Part shown: positions 7,052 to 15,943 of the stretch, one piece after another
How positions within the stretch are numbered: position 1 is the first letter of the stretch
Layout of the letters: the number at the start of each line of letters is the position of its first letter
Source: UBA4486 sp041984885
GTDB lineage: Bacteria; Pseudomonadota; Gammaproteobacteria; Eutrophobiales; Eutrophobiaceae
Direction of reading: 5' to 3'
DNA length: 64,000 nt
Assembly: GCA_041984885.1 (NCBI GenBank)
Contig: JBHIXH010000007.1
Coordinates: 11,115-75,114, forward strand
Program-made: the position numbers and the translations under genes
The notes under the pieces: model-generated
Told to the model about the DNA's origin: nothing
Databases searched by the model: none
Seen by the model: only the letters and a program-made list of their open reading frames with translations

Positions 7052-8347
7052 TTACGCCTTTTTCGCGTCGTCGAACTGCGCTTCTTCGGTCGAACCGGTC
7101 AATGCGGTAACCGAAGACTGGCCACCCTGGATGACAGTGGTGACATCGTCAAAGTAACCGGCGCCGACTTCCTGCTGATGGCTAACGAACGTGTAGCCGT
7201 TTTCACGTGCAGCGAATTCCGGCTCCTGAACCCGTTCAACATAAGCCGTCATACCGCGTTGGACGTAGTCACGGGTCAGTTCAAACATGTTGTACCACAT
7301 GTTGTGAATACCAGCCAAAGTGATGAACTGATATTTGTAACCCATCGCACCCAGTTCACGCTGGAATTTGGCGATCGTGGCGTCGTCCAGATTTTTCTTC
7401 CAGTTAAACGAAGGTGAACAGTTATACGCGAGTAGCTGATTCGGATGCTCTTTACGAACGGCTTCAGCAAATTGCTTCGCTTCGTCCAGGTCCGGCACCG
7501 CGGTTTCGCACCACAACAGGTCTGCATACGGGGCGTAGGAAATACCACGATCAATCGCCTGCTCAATGCCGGCTTTCGTTTCATAAAAACCTTCTGCCGT
7601 GCGTTTGCCGGTGCAGAATTTCTGATCACGTTCGTCCACATCTGACGTCAGCAGTGCTGCCGCATTTGCATCAGTACGAGCCAGAACGATCGTCGGCACA
7701 CCCATCGTGTCGGCCGCCAGACGTGCCGCAACGAGTTTTTGTATCGCTTCCTGGGTCGGAACCAGAACCTTGCCGCCCATATGACCGCACTTCTTCACAG
7801 ACGCTAACTGGTCTTCGAAATGTACACCGGAGGCACCGTTCTCGATCATGTCTTTCATCAATTCAAATGCATTCAATACGCCACCGAAGCCGGCTTCTGC
7901 ATCAGCAACGATGGGAGCAAAGTAATCGATAGTATCTTCGCCACGACCCCATTGAATTTCGTCGGCACGACGGAATGTATTATTGATTCGACGCACCATG
8001 GCCGGTACCGAGTTGTACGCGTACAGTGATTGATCCGGGTACATCGTTTCTGACGTGTTGCCATCTGCCGCAACCTGCCAACCGGAAAGATAGATAGCCT
8101 TGATGCCACCTTTTACCTGTTGCATTGCCTGACCCGCAGTGATCGCGCCCATGCAGTTGATGTAATCCTCGGTATTGACCAGATTCCATAATTTTTCAGC
8201 ACCGCGACGGGCAATCGTGTATTCCTCTTGTACCGAACCACGCAGGCGTACCACGTCTTCAGCGGAATAATCCCGGGTAACGTCAGCCCAGCGCGGGTTG
8301 TCCGCCCAGTCTTTTTCCAGCGCTTTGATTTGCTCTTCTCTCGTCAT
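7052..8347 (-). CDS. aceA: Isocitrate lyase
   Basis: 431 residues, the short bacterial form. It cleaves isocitrate to glyoxylate and succinate, the first step of the glyoxylate shunt used on acetate or fatty acids. The catalytic loop KKCGHMGGK (185-193, nucleophile C187) is intact, as are the metal and substrate segments LSGWQVAADGN, VADAEAGFGG, VHFEDQ, ARTDANAA and YNCSPSFNW. The start at 8347 is preceded by AGG on the coding strand. A LysR-family gene is transcribed away from it from a 189-bp AT-rich intergenic region and may control it. Malate synthase, the second shunt enzyme, lies about 4 kb away beyond clpS-clpA. Confidence 0.97.
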   Translation of the reverse strand: MTREEQIKALEKDWADNPRWADVTRDYSAEDVVRLRGSVQEEYTIARRGAEKLWNLVNTEDYINCMGAITAGQAMQQVKGGIKAIYLSGWQVAADGNTSETMYPDQSLYAYNSVPAMVRRINNTFRRADEIQWGRGEDTIDYFAPIVADAEAGFGGVLNAFELMKDMIENGASGVHFEDQLASVKKCGHMGGKVLVPTQEAIQKLVAARLAADTMGVPTIVLARTDANAAALLTSDVDERDQKFCTGKRTAEGFYETKAGIEQAIDRGISYAPYADLLWCETAVPDLDEAKQFAEAVRKEHPNQLLAYNCSPSFNWKKNLDDATIAKFQRELGAMGYKYQFITLAGIHNMWYNMFELTRDYVQRGMTAYVERVQEPEFAARENGYTFVSHQQEVGAGYFDDVTTVIQGGQSSVTALTGSTEEAQFDDAKKA

Positions 8348-8536
8348 GATGAACCTCCAGACAAAGATTAATGTGACCCCAAAACATATTTCAGGAGATT
8401 AAAAAATTGAACTGAGTAATGACGCCTCGAATGCTGCCGTTTACTCAAGTGGCCGACACATTACGGGCGCTGTCATGATTTGACAAACTAATTTTTTTAA
8501 TATTTAGTATTAATATTATTAATAATTAATTATTCC
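8348..8536. promoter_or_regulatory. Divergent promoter region aceA / LysR gene
   Basis: 189 bp between two divergent starts. The half nearest the LysR gene (8485-8532) is almost pure A/T (TTAGTATTAATATTATTAAT), as in many divergent LysR-controlled promoters. I could not fix -35/-10 boxes or a single convincing T-N11-A operator by eye. Confidence 0.45.
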
Positions 8537-9493
8537 ATGTCGACCACGCCGCAACGTTTTCCGCTGAAACAGAACCGTTTCAAACAGTTACGGGCATTTT
8601 GTTATGCGGCACAGCAACATAGCATGTCAAAAGCGGCCGAGAAGATGTATTTAAGCCAACCGTCCGTCTCATTATTAATTCAATCACTGGAAAAGGACCT
8701 GGGTGAGACATTATTTCAACGCCGCGGCCCACGCATCGTGCTGACATCGGAAGGTTCGGCCCTGTTTAACCTCGCATTGCCGCTGGTGGAGGGCCTGGAA
8801 ACGTTACCGCAAACGTTCAGCGAACAATGTCACAATCAGATCTCCGGTGAACTGACGATCGCGGCCGGAGAATCATCGATTCTTTACTTGCTGCCAGACA
8901 TCATCAAGCTTTTTTCCGATAACTACCCGCAGATACAGATACGTCTGAACAATGTCTCCGGCAATGAGGGACTCACACAAATCCGCACTGGCGAAGCCGA
9001 CTTTGCGGTGGGTTCCATATTAAATGTACCTAACGACATCTTTTACCTGCCTATCTATAACTTCGAACCGGTGTTGATCACGCCGAAACAACACCCGTTA
9101 CTGAAATTAAGGCAGGTCAATATACAGGACATCGCGCGCTACGGTTTGATTCTGTCGCCGCAACACCAGTCAACAAGACAGATGGTCGACCTGGTTTTTC
9201 AACAGTACAACAGCGAATATAAAGTACTCATTGAAGCCGGTGGCTGGGAAGTGACAAAGAAATATGTCGAATCCGGCCTCGGTATATCGATCGTGAATAA
9301 CATCTGTCTGTCCGGCAAGGAACAGATTGCCTCGATTCCTCTCGGCAAGTTTTTTCCGCAACGCACCTATGGCATTTTTTTGCGCAGCGGCACCGTTATC
9401 TCGCCCGCGGCACGGCGGTTTCTGCATATCATGGACGAACACGCGGTTGATAAATATTACGAATCTGAACAACAGGGCAGTGTTGCACTCTAA
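8537..9493 (+). CDS. LysR-family transcriptional regulator (candidate regulator of aceA)
   Basis: 318 residues. The winged helix-turn-helix is at about 17-75 (LRAFCYAAQQHSMSKAAEKM, then YLSQPSVSLLIQSLEKDLGETLFQRR), followed by a LysR substrate-binding domain (ELTIAAGESSILYLLPDIIKLF onward). The binding domain with G-E-S-S at its first strand and the C-terminal V-T-K-K-Y-V-E-S-G-L-G-I-S-I-V resembles the CysB/Cbl/CbbR type. Its divergent position to aceA suggests, but does not prove, control of the glyoxylate shunt; enteric bacteria use the IclR repressor instead. The ATG at 8537 has no clear Shine-Dalgarno sequence. The effector is unknown. Confidence 0.9.
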   Translation: MSTTPQRFPLKQNRFKQLRAFCYAAQQHSMSKAAEKMYLSQPSVSLLIQSLEKDLGETLFQRRGPRIVLTSEGSALFNLALPLVEGLETLPQTFSEQCHNQISGELTIAAGESSILYLLPDIIKLFSDNYPQIQIRLNNVSGNEGLTQIRTGEADFAVGSILNVPNDIFYLPIYNFEPVLITPKQHPLLKLRQVNIQDIARYGLILSPQHQSTRQMVDLVFQQYNSEYKVLIEAGGWEVTKKYVESGLGISIVNNICLSGKEQIASIPLGKFFPQRTYGIFLRSGTVISPAARRFLHIMDEHAVDKYYESEQQGSVAL

Positions 9494-9577
9494 TGATTCA
9501 TATTTTCATGGCATGAAATATGCGGCATTTTTGCACACTGTTACTTTTTTCATATTTCATTGAAATAAAACTTGAAT

Positions 9578-9592
9578 CCTGACATTGTCAGG
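9578..9592. promoter_or_regulatory. Palindrome ahead of clpS (possible operator)
   Basis: CCTGACA-t-TGTCAGG, a perfect 7-bp inverted repeat with a one-base centre, 58 bp before the clpS ATG. It could be a repressor site or a small RNA hairpin. It does not match the LexA box. Confidence 0.35.
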
Positions 9593-9650
9593 TCAAAGAT
9601 TATACAAAGGTACCGGTTTATACCGAGAACGTTTAAAATACGAGCAGCCA

Positions 9651-9971
9651 ATGTCAGATAAGTCCGACAATCAGTTTGAAGACGGTTTGGTCGTCCAGGA
9701 GACCAGACCCAAGGTCAAACAGCCCCCGCTCTACAAGGTCGTGTTATTGAATGACGATTACACACCGATGGACTTCGTCGTTCATATACTGGAAATCTTT
9801 TTTGGCATGGATCGTGAGGCAGCAACTCGCATCATGCTGGAAGTGCACACAAAAGGAAAAGGCATCTGCGGTGTGTTCACTCATGAGATAGCCGAAACAA
9901 AAGTTTCACAAGTCACTAACTACGCACGTGAAAATCAACACCCTTTGTTATGTACGACCGAACTGGCATAG
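9651..9971 (+). CDS. clpS: ATP-dependent Clp protease adaptor protein ClpS
   Basis: 106 residues from the ATG at 9651, exactly the E. coli length. ClpS docks on the N-domain of ClpA and hands over proteins with N-end-rule residues. The core is typical: PPLYKVVLLNDDYTPMDFVV (the N-degron pocket with N and D) and the M-L-E-V-H-x-x-G-K-G-I-C-G helix/loop. An earlier TTG start at 9585 is possible in frame but would add 22 unrelated residues. The stop is 12 bp before clpA, with GAAGGAGA serving as the clpA ribosome-binding site. Confidence 0.96.
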   Translation: MSDKSDNQFEDGLVVQETRPKVKQPPLYKVVLLNDDYTPMDFVVHILEIFFGMDREAATRIMLEVHTKGKGICGVFTHEIAETKVSQVTNYARENQHPLLCTTELA

Positions 9972-9983
9972 AAGGAGACCGAC

Positions 9984-12266
9984 ATGCTTGATAAAGAGCT
10001 TGAACAGACATTAAATATTGCATTCAAACAGGCGCGTGAACAACGCCATGAATTCATGACTGTCGAGCATCTGTTGCTGGCCCTGCTCGATAACAGTTCT
10101 GCTGTCAGCGTACTGCGCGCCTGTGGTTGTGACCTGAATCGTTTGCACGCGGAGCTGCAAAACTTCATTGAAAAGAATTCACCGTTACTGCTGGATGACG
10201 ACGAACGTGAGACTCAGCCGACGCTGGGTTTTCAACGCGTGTTACAACGTGCCGTGTTTCATGTGCAATCGTCCGGCAAAAAGGAAGTGACCGGTGCTAA
10301 TGTGCTCGTTGCCATCTTTGGTGAACGCGAATCACATGCCGCCTACTTTTTAAATCAACAAAACATCGCGCGTCTCGATGTTGTTAATTACATCTCGCAT
10401 GGCATCGCCAAGATCCAGGACGAGAATGCGCAGATGGAATCGGAAGCCGAGAGCGATGAAGAGCTGGCCGGTGGCGAGGAAGTATCGAACAACCCGCTGG
10501 AAAACTATGCAGTGAATCTGAACGAACAGGCACGACTCGGCAAGATTGATCCGTTAATCGGTCGCCAGCATGAAATCGAGCGGACGATCCAGATATTATG
10601 CCGTCGACGTAAAAACAATCCGTTGTTTGTCGGTGAAGCCGGTGTCGGTAAAACCGCGATTGCAGAAGGACTTGCCAAGATGATCGAGGACGGTGATGTC
10701 CCTGAAGTTCTGGAAGACTGCACCATCTACTCACTCGACCTTGGTGCACTTCTCGCCGGTACAAAATATCGCGGCGACTTTGAAAAGCGTTTAAAGAGTG
10801 TCATTGCACAGTTAAAACGCAAGGAAGGATCTGTCCTGTTCATTGATGAAATACATACCATTATCGGTGCCGGTGCTGCTTCCGGCGGTGTCATGGACGC
10901 CTCGAACATAATCAAACCGGTACTTGCCTCAGGTGATATGAAATGCATTGGCTCGACGACGTACCAGGAGTTCCGTGGCATCTTCGAGAAAGACCGCGCT
11001 CTGGCTCGCCGCTTCCAGAAGATCGATGTCACTGAACCGTCAACGGAAGAGACAGTAAAAATCCTTGAAGGATTAAAATCACGCTTCGAGGAATATCACA
11101 GTATAAAATTTACACACCAGGCATTGCGCGCCGCGGCCGAGTTGACCGATCGGTATATCAATGATCGTCATCTGCCGGATAAGGCGATAGATATTATTGA
11201 TGAAGCCGGCGCGTCACAACAATTGTTACCACCGTCGAAACGTCGCAAGACGGTCACGGTGGGTGATGTCGAGAACATTGTCGCCCGCATCGCGCGTATT
11301 CCGGCGAAACATGTGAATTCATCTGACAAGGAAGTAATGAAAAACCTTGAACGCAACCTGAAGATGGTTGTGTTCGGTCAGGACAAGGCGATCGAATCAC
11401 TCAGCACCGCGATCAAGATGTCACGTTCCGGTCTTGGCAACCCGGAGAAACCGGTCGGTTCGTTTCTGTTTGCCGGCCCCACCGGGGTTGGCAAGACCGA
11501 GGTCACGCGCCAACTGGCGAAGATCATGGGCATTGAGCTCATCCGCTTCGATATGTCTGAATATATGGAACGACATACCGTGTCTCGTCTGATCGGCGCT
11601 CCTCCCGGCTATGTCGGTTTTGACCAAGGTGGACTGTTAACGGATGCGGTAACCAAGCAACCGCATTCGGTGTTGTTGCTCGACGAGATCGAGAAGGCGC
11701 ATCAGGATGTGTTCAACTTATTGTTGCAGGTCATGGATCACGGCACGTTGACCGATGCCAACGGACGCAAAACTGATTTCAGAAATGTCGTCATCGTCAT
11801 GACCACGAATGCCGGTGCTGAACGCATCAGTCGTGCCTCGGTCGGTTTTACGCCACAGGATCATTCATCGGATTCTATTGAGGCAATTAACCGGTTTTTT
11901 ACGCCGGAATTTCGCAATCGGCTTGATGCGATCATCCAGTTTGAAACACTGGATCCGAAAACCGTGCTGTCGGTCGTGGACAAATTCATTGCCGAACTCG
12001 AAGCTCAACTGGACGAGAAGAAGGTCTCGCTCGTCATCAACGATGACGCCCGTCAATGGTTTGCCCAGCATGGCTACGACAAGGTCATGGGGGCCAGGCC
12101 AATGGCACGCCTGATTCAGGAAAAGATTAAAAAGTCGCTCGCCGAGGAATTACTGTTCGGCCAGCTGGCGCACGGTGGTCATGTCGTCGTTACCGTGGCG
12201 AACGATGAACTGCAGCTAAATATTGAGGAAAATGAATCAGTTAGCTCGCAGAAAATGAATTCCTGA
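9984..12266 (+). CDS. clpA: ATP-dependent Clp protease ATP-binding subunit ClpA
   Basis: 760 residues (E. coli ClpA 758). It is an AAA+ unfoldase that feeds substrates into ClpP and is partnered by ClpS. N-domain (1-145, beginning MLDKELEQTLNIAFKQARE), acidic linker (about 147-170), first AAA+ domain with Walker A GEAGVGKT and Walker B VLFIDEIHT, second AAA+ domain with GPTGVGKT and LLLDEIEKAH, and the C-terminal small domain with GARPMARLIQEKIKK. The ClpP-binding I-G-L/F type loop should lie in the D2 domain. The start has a strong GAAGGAG site. No clpP gene is in the window. Confidence 0.97.
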   Translation: MLDKELEQTLNIAFKQAREQRHEFMTVEHLLLALLDNSSAVSVLRACGCDLNRLHAELQNFIEKNSPLLLDDDERETQPTLGFQRVLQRAVFHVQSSGKKEVTGANVLVAIFGERESHAAYFLNQQNIARLDVVNYISHGIAKIQDENAQMESEAESDEELAGGEEVSNNPLENYAVNLNEQARLGKIDPLIGRQHEIERTIQILCRRRKNNPLFVGEAGVGKTAIAEGLAKMIEDGDVPEVLEDCTIYSLDLGALLAGTKYRGDFEKRLKSVIAQLKRKEGSVLFIDEIHTIIGAGAASGGVMDASNIIKPVLASGDMKCIGSTTYQEFRGIFEKDRALARRFQKIDVTEPSTEETVKILEGLKSRFEEYHSIKFTHQALRAAAELTDRYINDRHLPDKAIDIIDEAGASQQLLPPSKRRKTVTVGDVENIVARIARIPAKHVNSSDKEVMKNLERNLKMVVFGQDKAIESLSTAIKMSRSGLGNPEKPVGSFLFAGPTGVGKTEVTRQLAKIMGIELIRFDMSEYMERHTVSRLIGAPPGYVGFDQGGLLTDAVTKQPHSVLLLDEIEKAHQDVFNLLLQVMDHGTLTDANGRKTDFRNVVIVMTTNAGAERISRASVGFTPQDHSSDSIEAINRFFTPEFRNRLDAIIQFETLDPKTVLSVVDKFIAELEAQLDEKKVSLVINDDARQWFAQHGYDKVMGARPMARLIQEKIKKSLAEELLFGQLAHGGHVVVTVANDELQLNIEENESVSSQKMNS

Positions 12267-12411
12267 AGAGACAACTGCTGCCTTATGTTGCGTTGCAATA
12301 TAAGTCAAAAGCGGCTAGTCTTCGCCTCATAACCTGAATATTCACCTTTCCGGCTCCGACAGGGTTGCGGTCTTGCTGTGTTCGTTCGCCGGGTACTTGA
12401 TGGAGTCGTCT

Positions 12412-14622
12412 ATGACCGGCAGTACTGAATACATCAAACTCGACCAACTGAGTGTGGCCAAACCGCTGTATGACCTCGTGAAAAACGAGATCGCACCGGG
12501 CACCGGCATCGACATTAAAACCTTCTGGAAAGGCCTGGAAGATATCGTCAAGGAACTGTCTGCCGAAAACCAGTCCCTGCTGGATAAACGCGATGACATT
12601 CAAAATAAAATCGACGAATGGCACAAGTCAAATAACGGTTCAAAATTCGATCCGGCTGCTTACAAAAAATTTTTGCAGGATATTGATTATCTCGTTGCTG
12701 ATCCGGATGATTTCAGGATTAACACGAGCAATGTCGATCCCGAGATTGCCGAGATCGCCGGACCCCAACTGGTCGTACCACTGGATAACGCCCGTTATGT
12801 TCTGAATGCGGTCAACGCACGCTGGGGCAGCCTGTACGATGCGTTATACGGTACGGATGCAATCGCCGAGGCCGACGGCTGCAAGAAGATCAAAAAATAC
12901 AATCCTATCCGCGGCGAAAAAGTGATTCGTTTTGCCCGCCATTTTCTCGATCGTAACTTCCCGCTGGAGAAAGACACGCATAAACATGCGGTGCATTACT
13001 CGGTGGAAAATGAAGAACTGATCGTCACCATGGGTGATGGCACCACCACCACGTTGTTAAGGCCGGAGGGATTTGCCGGTTTCACCGGTAACACGGCGGA
13101 ACCGGATAAGATCCTGCTGGTAAAACACGGCCTGCATGTGGAACTGCGCTTTGGTGAGGGTTTTTACATCGGCCGCAAGGATCATGCGCGCATCTATGAC
13201 ATTCAAATGGAATCAGCCATCACCACGATCATGGATTGCGAAGATTCGGTCGCTTCCGTGGATACCGAAGACAAGGTCAACGTCTACCGCAACTGGTTTG
13301 GCCTGATGAAAGGCAGTCTCGTGCTGGAATTCAATCGTGACGGGGAAGTGATCAAGCGCAGCATGGAAAAAGAGCGTGCCTATCTGACACCGGATGGAAA
13401 CCCGTTTACCCTGCCGGGCCGCAGCGTACTGCTGGTACGCAACGTCGGCATGCATTTGCAAACCGATGCAGTCCTGCTCGATGGCAAACCGATTCCGGAA
13501 ACGATGCTGGATGCGATGGTAACCGCGTTATGCGCGAAACACGATGTGTTGGCTACCGGGAAATTCCGCAACAGTCGCAAAGGCTCGGTCTATATCGTCA
13601 AACCAAAGATGCATGGCCCGGAAGAAGTCGCGCTTGCCAACAAACTGTTTGAACGGGTCGAAGCTGCGCTCGATTATGAACACAACACATTAAAAATGGG
13701 CATCATGGACGAAGAGCGCCGTACCTCCGTCAACCTGCGTGCCTGTATCCATGCGGCCCAGGAACGGGTGGTGTTTATTAATACCGGTTTTCTCGATCGC
13801 ACCGGCGATGACATTCATACCAGCATGGAGGCCGGCCCGGTCTGGCCGAAGGCCGAACTGAAAAATGCCCCCTGGCTGCAAGCCTATGAAAGCTCGAATG
13901 TAGATGCGGGCCTTGCCTGTGGTCTGAAAGGCAAGGCACAGATCGGCAAGGGCATGTGGGCGATGCCGGATGAAATGACAAATATGCTGGAAACGAAAAT
14001 CCTGCATCTGAAAGCGGGTGCCACCACGTCGTGGGTCCCCTCGCCGACGGCAGCCACACTGCATGCGTTGCATTATTTCCGCTTCAATGTCGCCACGCGC
14101 CAGCTGGAACTGGCCGAGCAATCACCGACAGCCGTCGATGAGATTCTGCAGATTCCGTTAATTCCGGAAGGTCGAAAGCTCACGGAAAAAGAGATCAAAT
14201 GGGAACTGGAAAACAACGCGCAGGGCATACTTGGCTATGTCGCACGCTGGGTAGGCCAGGGAGTGGGTTGTTCAAAGGTGCCGGACATTAATAATGTCGC
14301 GTTAATGGAAGACTGCGCAACGTTGCGTATCTCCAGCCAGCATATCGCCAACTGGTTGCACCATGGCATCTACACAAAAGATGAAGTCATTGCGGCCATG
14401 AGGAAAATGGCCGTGTTTGTTGATCGCCAGAACTCCGGTGACCCGAATTACGTGCCGATGTCGGAGGACTTTGATAACAGCATCCCGTTCAAGGCGGCGC
14501 TGGACATGGCATTAATGGGTCGCGAGCAACCGAACGGCTACACGGAATTTATTCTGTATGATCGCCGCCGCGAAGCCAAGGCGGAGGCCGAAGCGATGCA
14601 ATCAGAGCAACTCTGTGCCTGA
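12412..14622 (+). CDS. glcB: Malate synthase G
   Basis: 736 residues from the ATG at 12412, which has GGAG six bases upstream; an in-frame earlier start at 12373 is less likely. It condenses glyoxylate and acetyl-CoA to malate. Hallmarks of the G isoform: DNARYVLNAVNARWGSLYDALYG, MDCEDSVASVDTEDKVNVYRNW (the acidic Mg2+ site), GRSVLLVRNVGMH, GIMDEERRTSVNL with the catalytic Arg region, FINTGFLDRTGDDIHTSMEAG and the C-terminal S-Q-H-I-A-N-W-L-H-H-G segment. It follows clpA after 145 bp with no visible terminator. With aceA it completes the glyoxylate shunt. Confidence 0.97.
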   Translation: MTGSTEYIKLDQLSVAKPLYDLVKNEIAPGTGIDIKTFWKGLEDIVKELSAENQSLLDKRDDIQNKIDEWHKSNNGSKFDPAAYKKFLQDIDYLVADPDDFRINTSNVDPEIAEIAGPQLVVPLDNARYVLNAVNARWGSLYDALYGTDAIAEADGCKKIKKYNPIRGEKVIRFARHFLDRNFPLEKDTHKHAVHYSVENEELIVTMGDGTTTTLLRPEGFAGFTGNTAEPDKILLVKHGLHVELRFGEGFYIGRKDHARIYDIQMESAITTIMDCEDSVASVDTEDKVNVYRNWFGLMKGSLVLEFNRDGEVIKRSMEKERAYLTPDGNPFTLPGRSVLLVRNVGMHLQTDAVLLDGKPIPETMLDAMVTALCAKHDVLATGKFRNSRKGSVYIVKPKMHGPEEVALANKLFERVEAALDYEHNTLKMGIMDEERRTSVNLRACIHAAQERVVFINTGFLDRTGDDIHTSMEAGPVWPKAELKNAPWLQAYESSNVDAGLACGLKGKAQIGKGMWAMPDEMTNMLETKILHLKAGATTSWVPSPTAATLHALHYFRFNVATRQLELAEQSPTAVDEILQIPLIPEGRKLTEKEIKWELENNAQGILGYVARWVGQGVGCSKVPDINNVALMEDCATLRISSQHIANWLHHGIYTKDEVIAAMRKMAVFVDRQNSGDPNYVPMSEDFDNSIPFKAALDMALMGREQPNGYTEFILYDRRREAKAEAEAMQSEQLCA

Positions 14623-14626
14623 AATC

Positions 14627-15943
14627 TCAAAGGTGTTTCAATAACACCTTTGAATTACGCTGGTAGTTGTATAGCCGTTGTTTTTCCAGTGGCAGGTCCT
14701 CAACGGCGGCTTCTGTGAAGCCGTGATCAAGAAACCAGTGATTCGCCTGCGTCGTTAATAAAAACAACGACTGCACGTTATTTTTTTTCAGTTCCAGTTC
14801 GGCACGCTGAAACAGCTGCGCACCCTTGCCCTGCCCCTGGTAGTCCGGATGCACAACAACACAGGCAATCTCGGCGATCCGATCACTGGCATGCACATGC
14901 GCGGCTATACAGGCAATGATGGCGCCCTCCCGCTCCAACACGGTGAAATCATCAACCTGCTGTTCCAGTTGCTCTACGCTACGCGGTACCAGCCTGCCCT
15001 GTAATTCAAGCGGGTGAATCAATTCGAGTATTCCCGCAATATCATCCCTGTTCGCTTTACGAATCGAATCAAATTGCGTGCGGCTGATCAATGTGCCACT
15101 ACCGTCGCGACTGAATAACTCGATCAACAGGCTGCTGTCATCACGGCAATCGATCAAATGCACACGTTCGACCGAAGTTTTACATGCCTGTACCGCATAG
15201 CCGAGTCGGGTAAACGCTGTCTGCCCGGTATCGTCCGTACCGGTTTGCAGCGTCTCTGCTTCTTCCGTCAATAACTGTTGAATGCGCTTGCCTTCACTGT
15301 CCCTTAACCCGTCATACGGAAATGAAAAGATCAGTTTGTCTGCTTTTAACGCAATCGCCGTTTCGGTCGCGACTGAATGGGCACTGATGTTAAAGACTTC
15401 GCCGGTCTTTGCCGTACCGAGCGAAGATAACAACACCACTTCACCACGATCGATACTGGCACGAATGCGATCAGAATCGACATTCCTGACCTCGCCGGTA
15501 AATTGCATATCGATGCCATCAATGACACCCAGTGGTTTCGCACTGATGTAGTTGCCGGAAGTCACGGTAATATCCGAATGCGCCATCGGCGAGTTCGGCA
15601 AACCCATTGATAACCGTGCCTCGATCTCAAAACGCACGGCGCCGACCGCCTCCTTGAAACACTCGAGGGCCGCCTTGTCGGTTATACGCAGATGCCGATG
15701 ATAACCGGATTCGATACCGCGCTGTTTCAGACAAGCCTCAACCTGGGTCCGGACGCCAAACACGATAACGAGTTTGATTCCGAGCGTGTTCAGCAAGGCA
15801 ATGTCATGTACAAAACCCTGAAACAGGTCGGACGCAATAAGATCACCATCGATCTGAATGACAAACGTCTTGCCGTTATGCTCGCGAATATACGGTGCGG
15901 CATCACGGAACCATTTCAGAAAATTCTGTTTATCCGAGATCAT
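14627..15943 (-). CDS. argA: Amino-acid N-acetyltransferase (N-acetylglutamate synthase)
   Basis: 438 residues from the ATG at 15943. It makes N-acetylglutamate from glutamate and acetyl-CoA, the first step of arginine synthesis. The N-terminal amino-acid-kinase-like domain binds the feedback inhibitor arginine (FVIQIDGDLIAS, LVIVFGVRTQVEACLKQRG); the C-terminal GNAT domain carries the acetyl-CoA loop in ACVVVHPDYQGQGKGAQLF. The ATG overlaps the argE stop as ATGA, which decides the start over an in-frame codon at 15955 and suggests coupled translation. argE and argA in one operon put the first and the deacetylation steps of the linear pathway under common expression. Confidence 0.95.
   Translation of the reverse strand: MISDKQNFLKWFRDAAPYIREHNGKTFVIQIDGDLIASDLFQGFVHDIALLNTLGIKLVIVFGVRTQVEACLKQRGIESGYHRHLRITDKAALECFKEAVGAVRFEIEARLSMGLPNSPMAHSDITVTSGNYISAKPLGVIDGIDMQFTGEVRNVDSDRIRASIDRGEVVLLSSLGTAKTGEVFNISAHSVATETAIALKADKLIFSFPYDGLRDSEGKRIQQLLTEEAETLQTGTDDTGQTAFTRLGYAVQACKTSVERVHLIDCRDDSSLLIELFSRDGSGTLISRTQFDSIRKANRDDIAGILELIHPLELQGRLVPRSVEQLEQQVDDFTVLEREGAIIACIAAHVHASDRIAEIACVVVHPDYQGQGKGAQLFQRAELELKKNNVQSLFLLTTQANHWFLDHGFTEAAVEDLPLEKQRLYNYQRNSKVLLKHL
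14628..14652. terminator. Candidate bidirectional terminator between glcB and argA
   Basis: CAAAGGTGTT-tcaat-AACACCTTTG, a 10-bp perfect stem in the narrow space between the convergent glcB and argA ends (it overlaps the argA stop). There is no long T run after it, so its strength is uncertain. Confidence 0.55.

Noticed and set aside
9585..9650. TTG start giving a 128-residue ClpS
   Set aside because: The added residues have no ClpS character and the ATG at 9651 gives the standard 106 residues.
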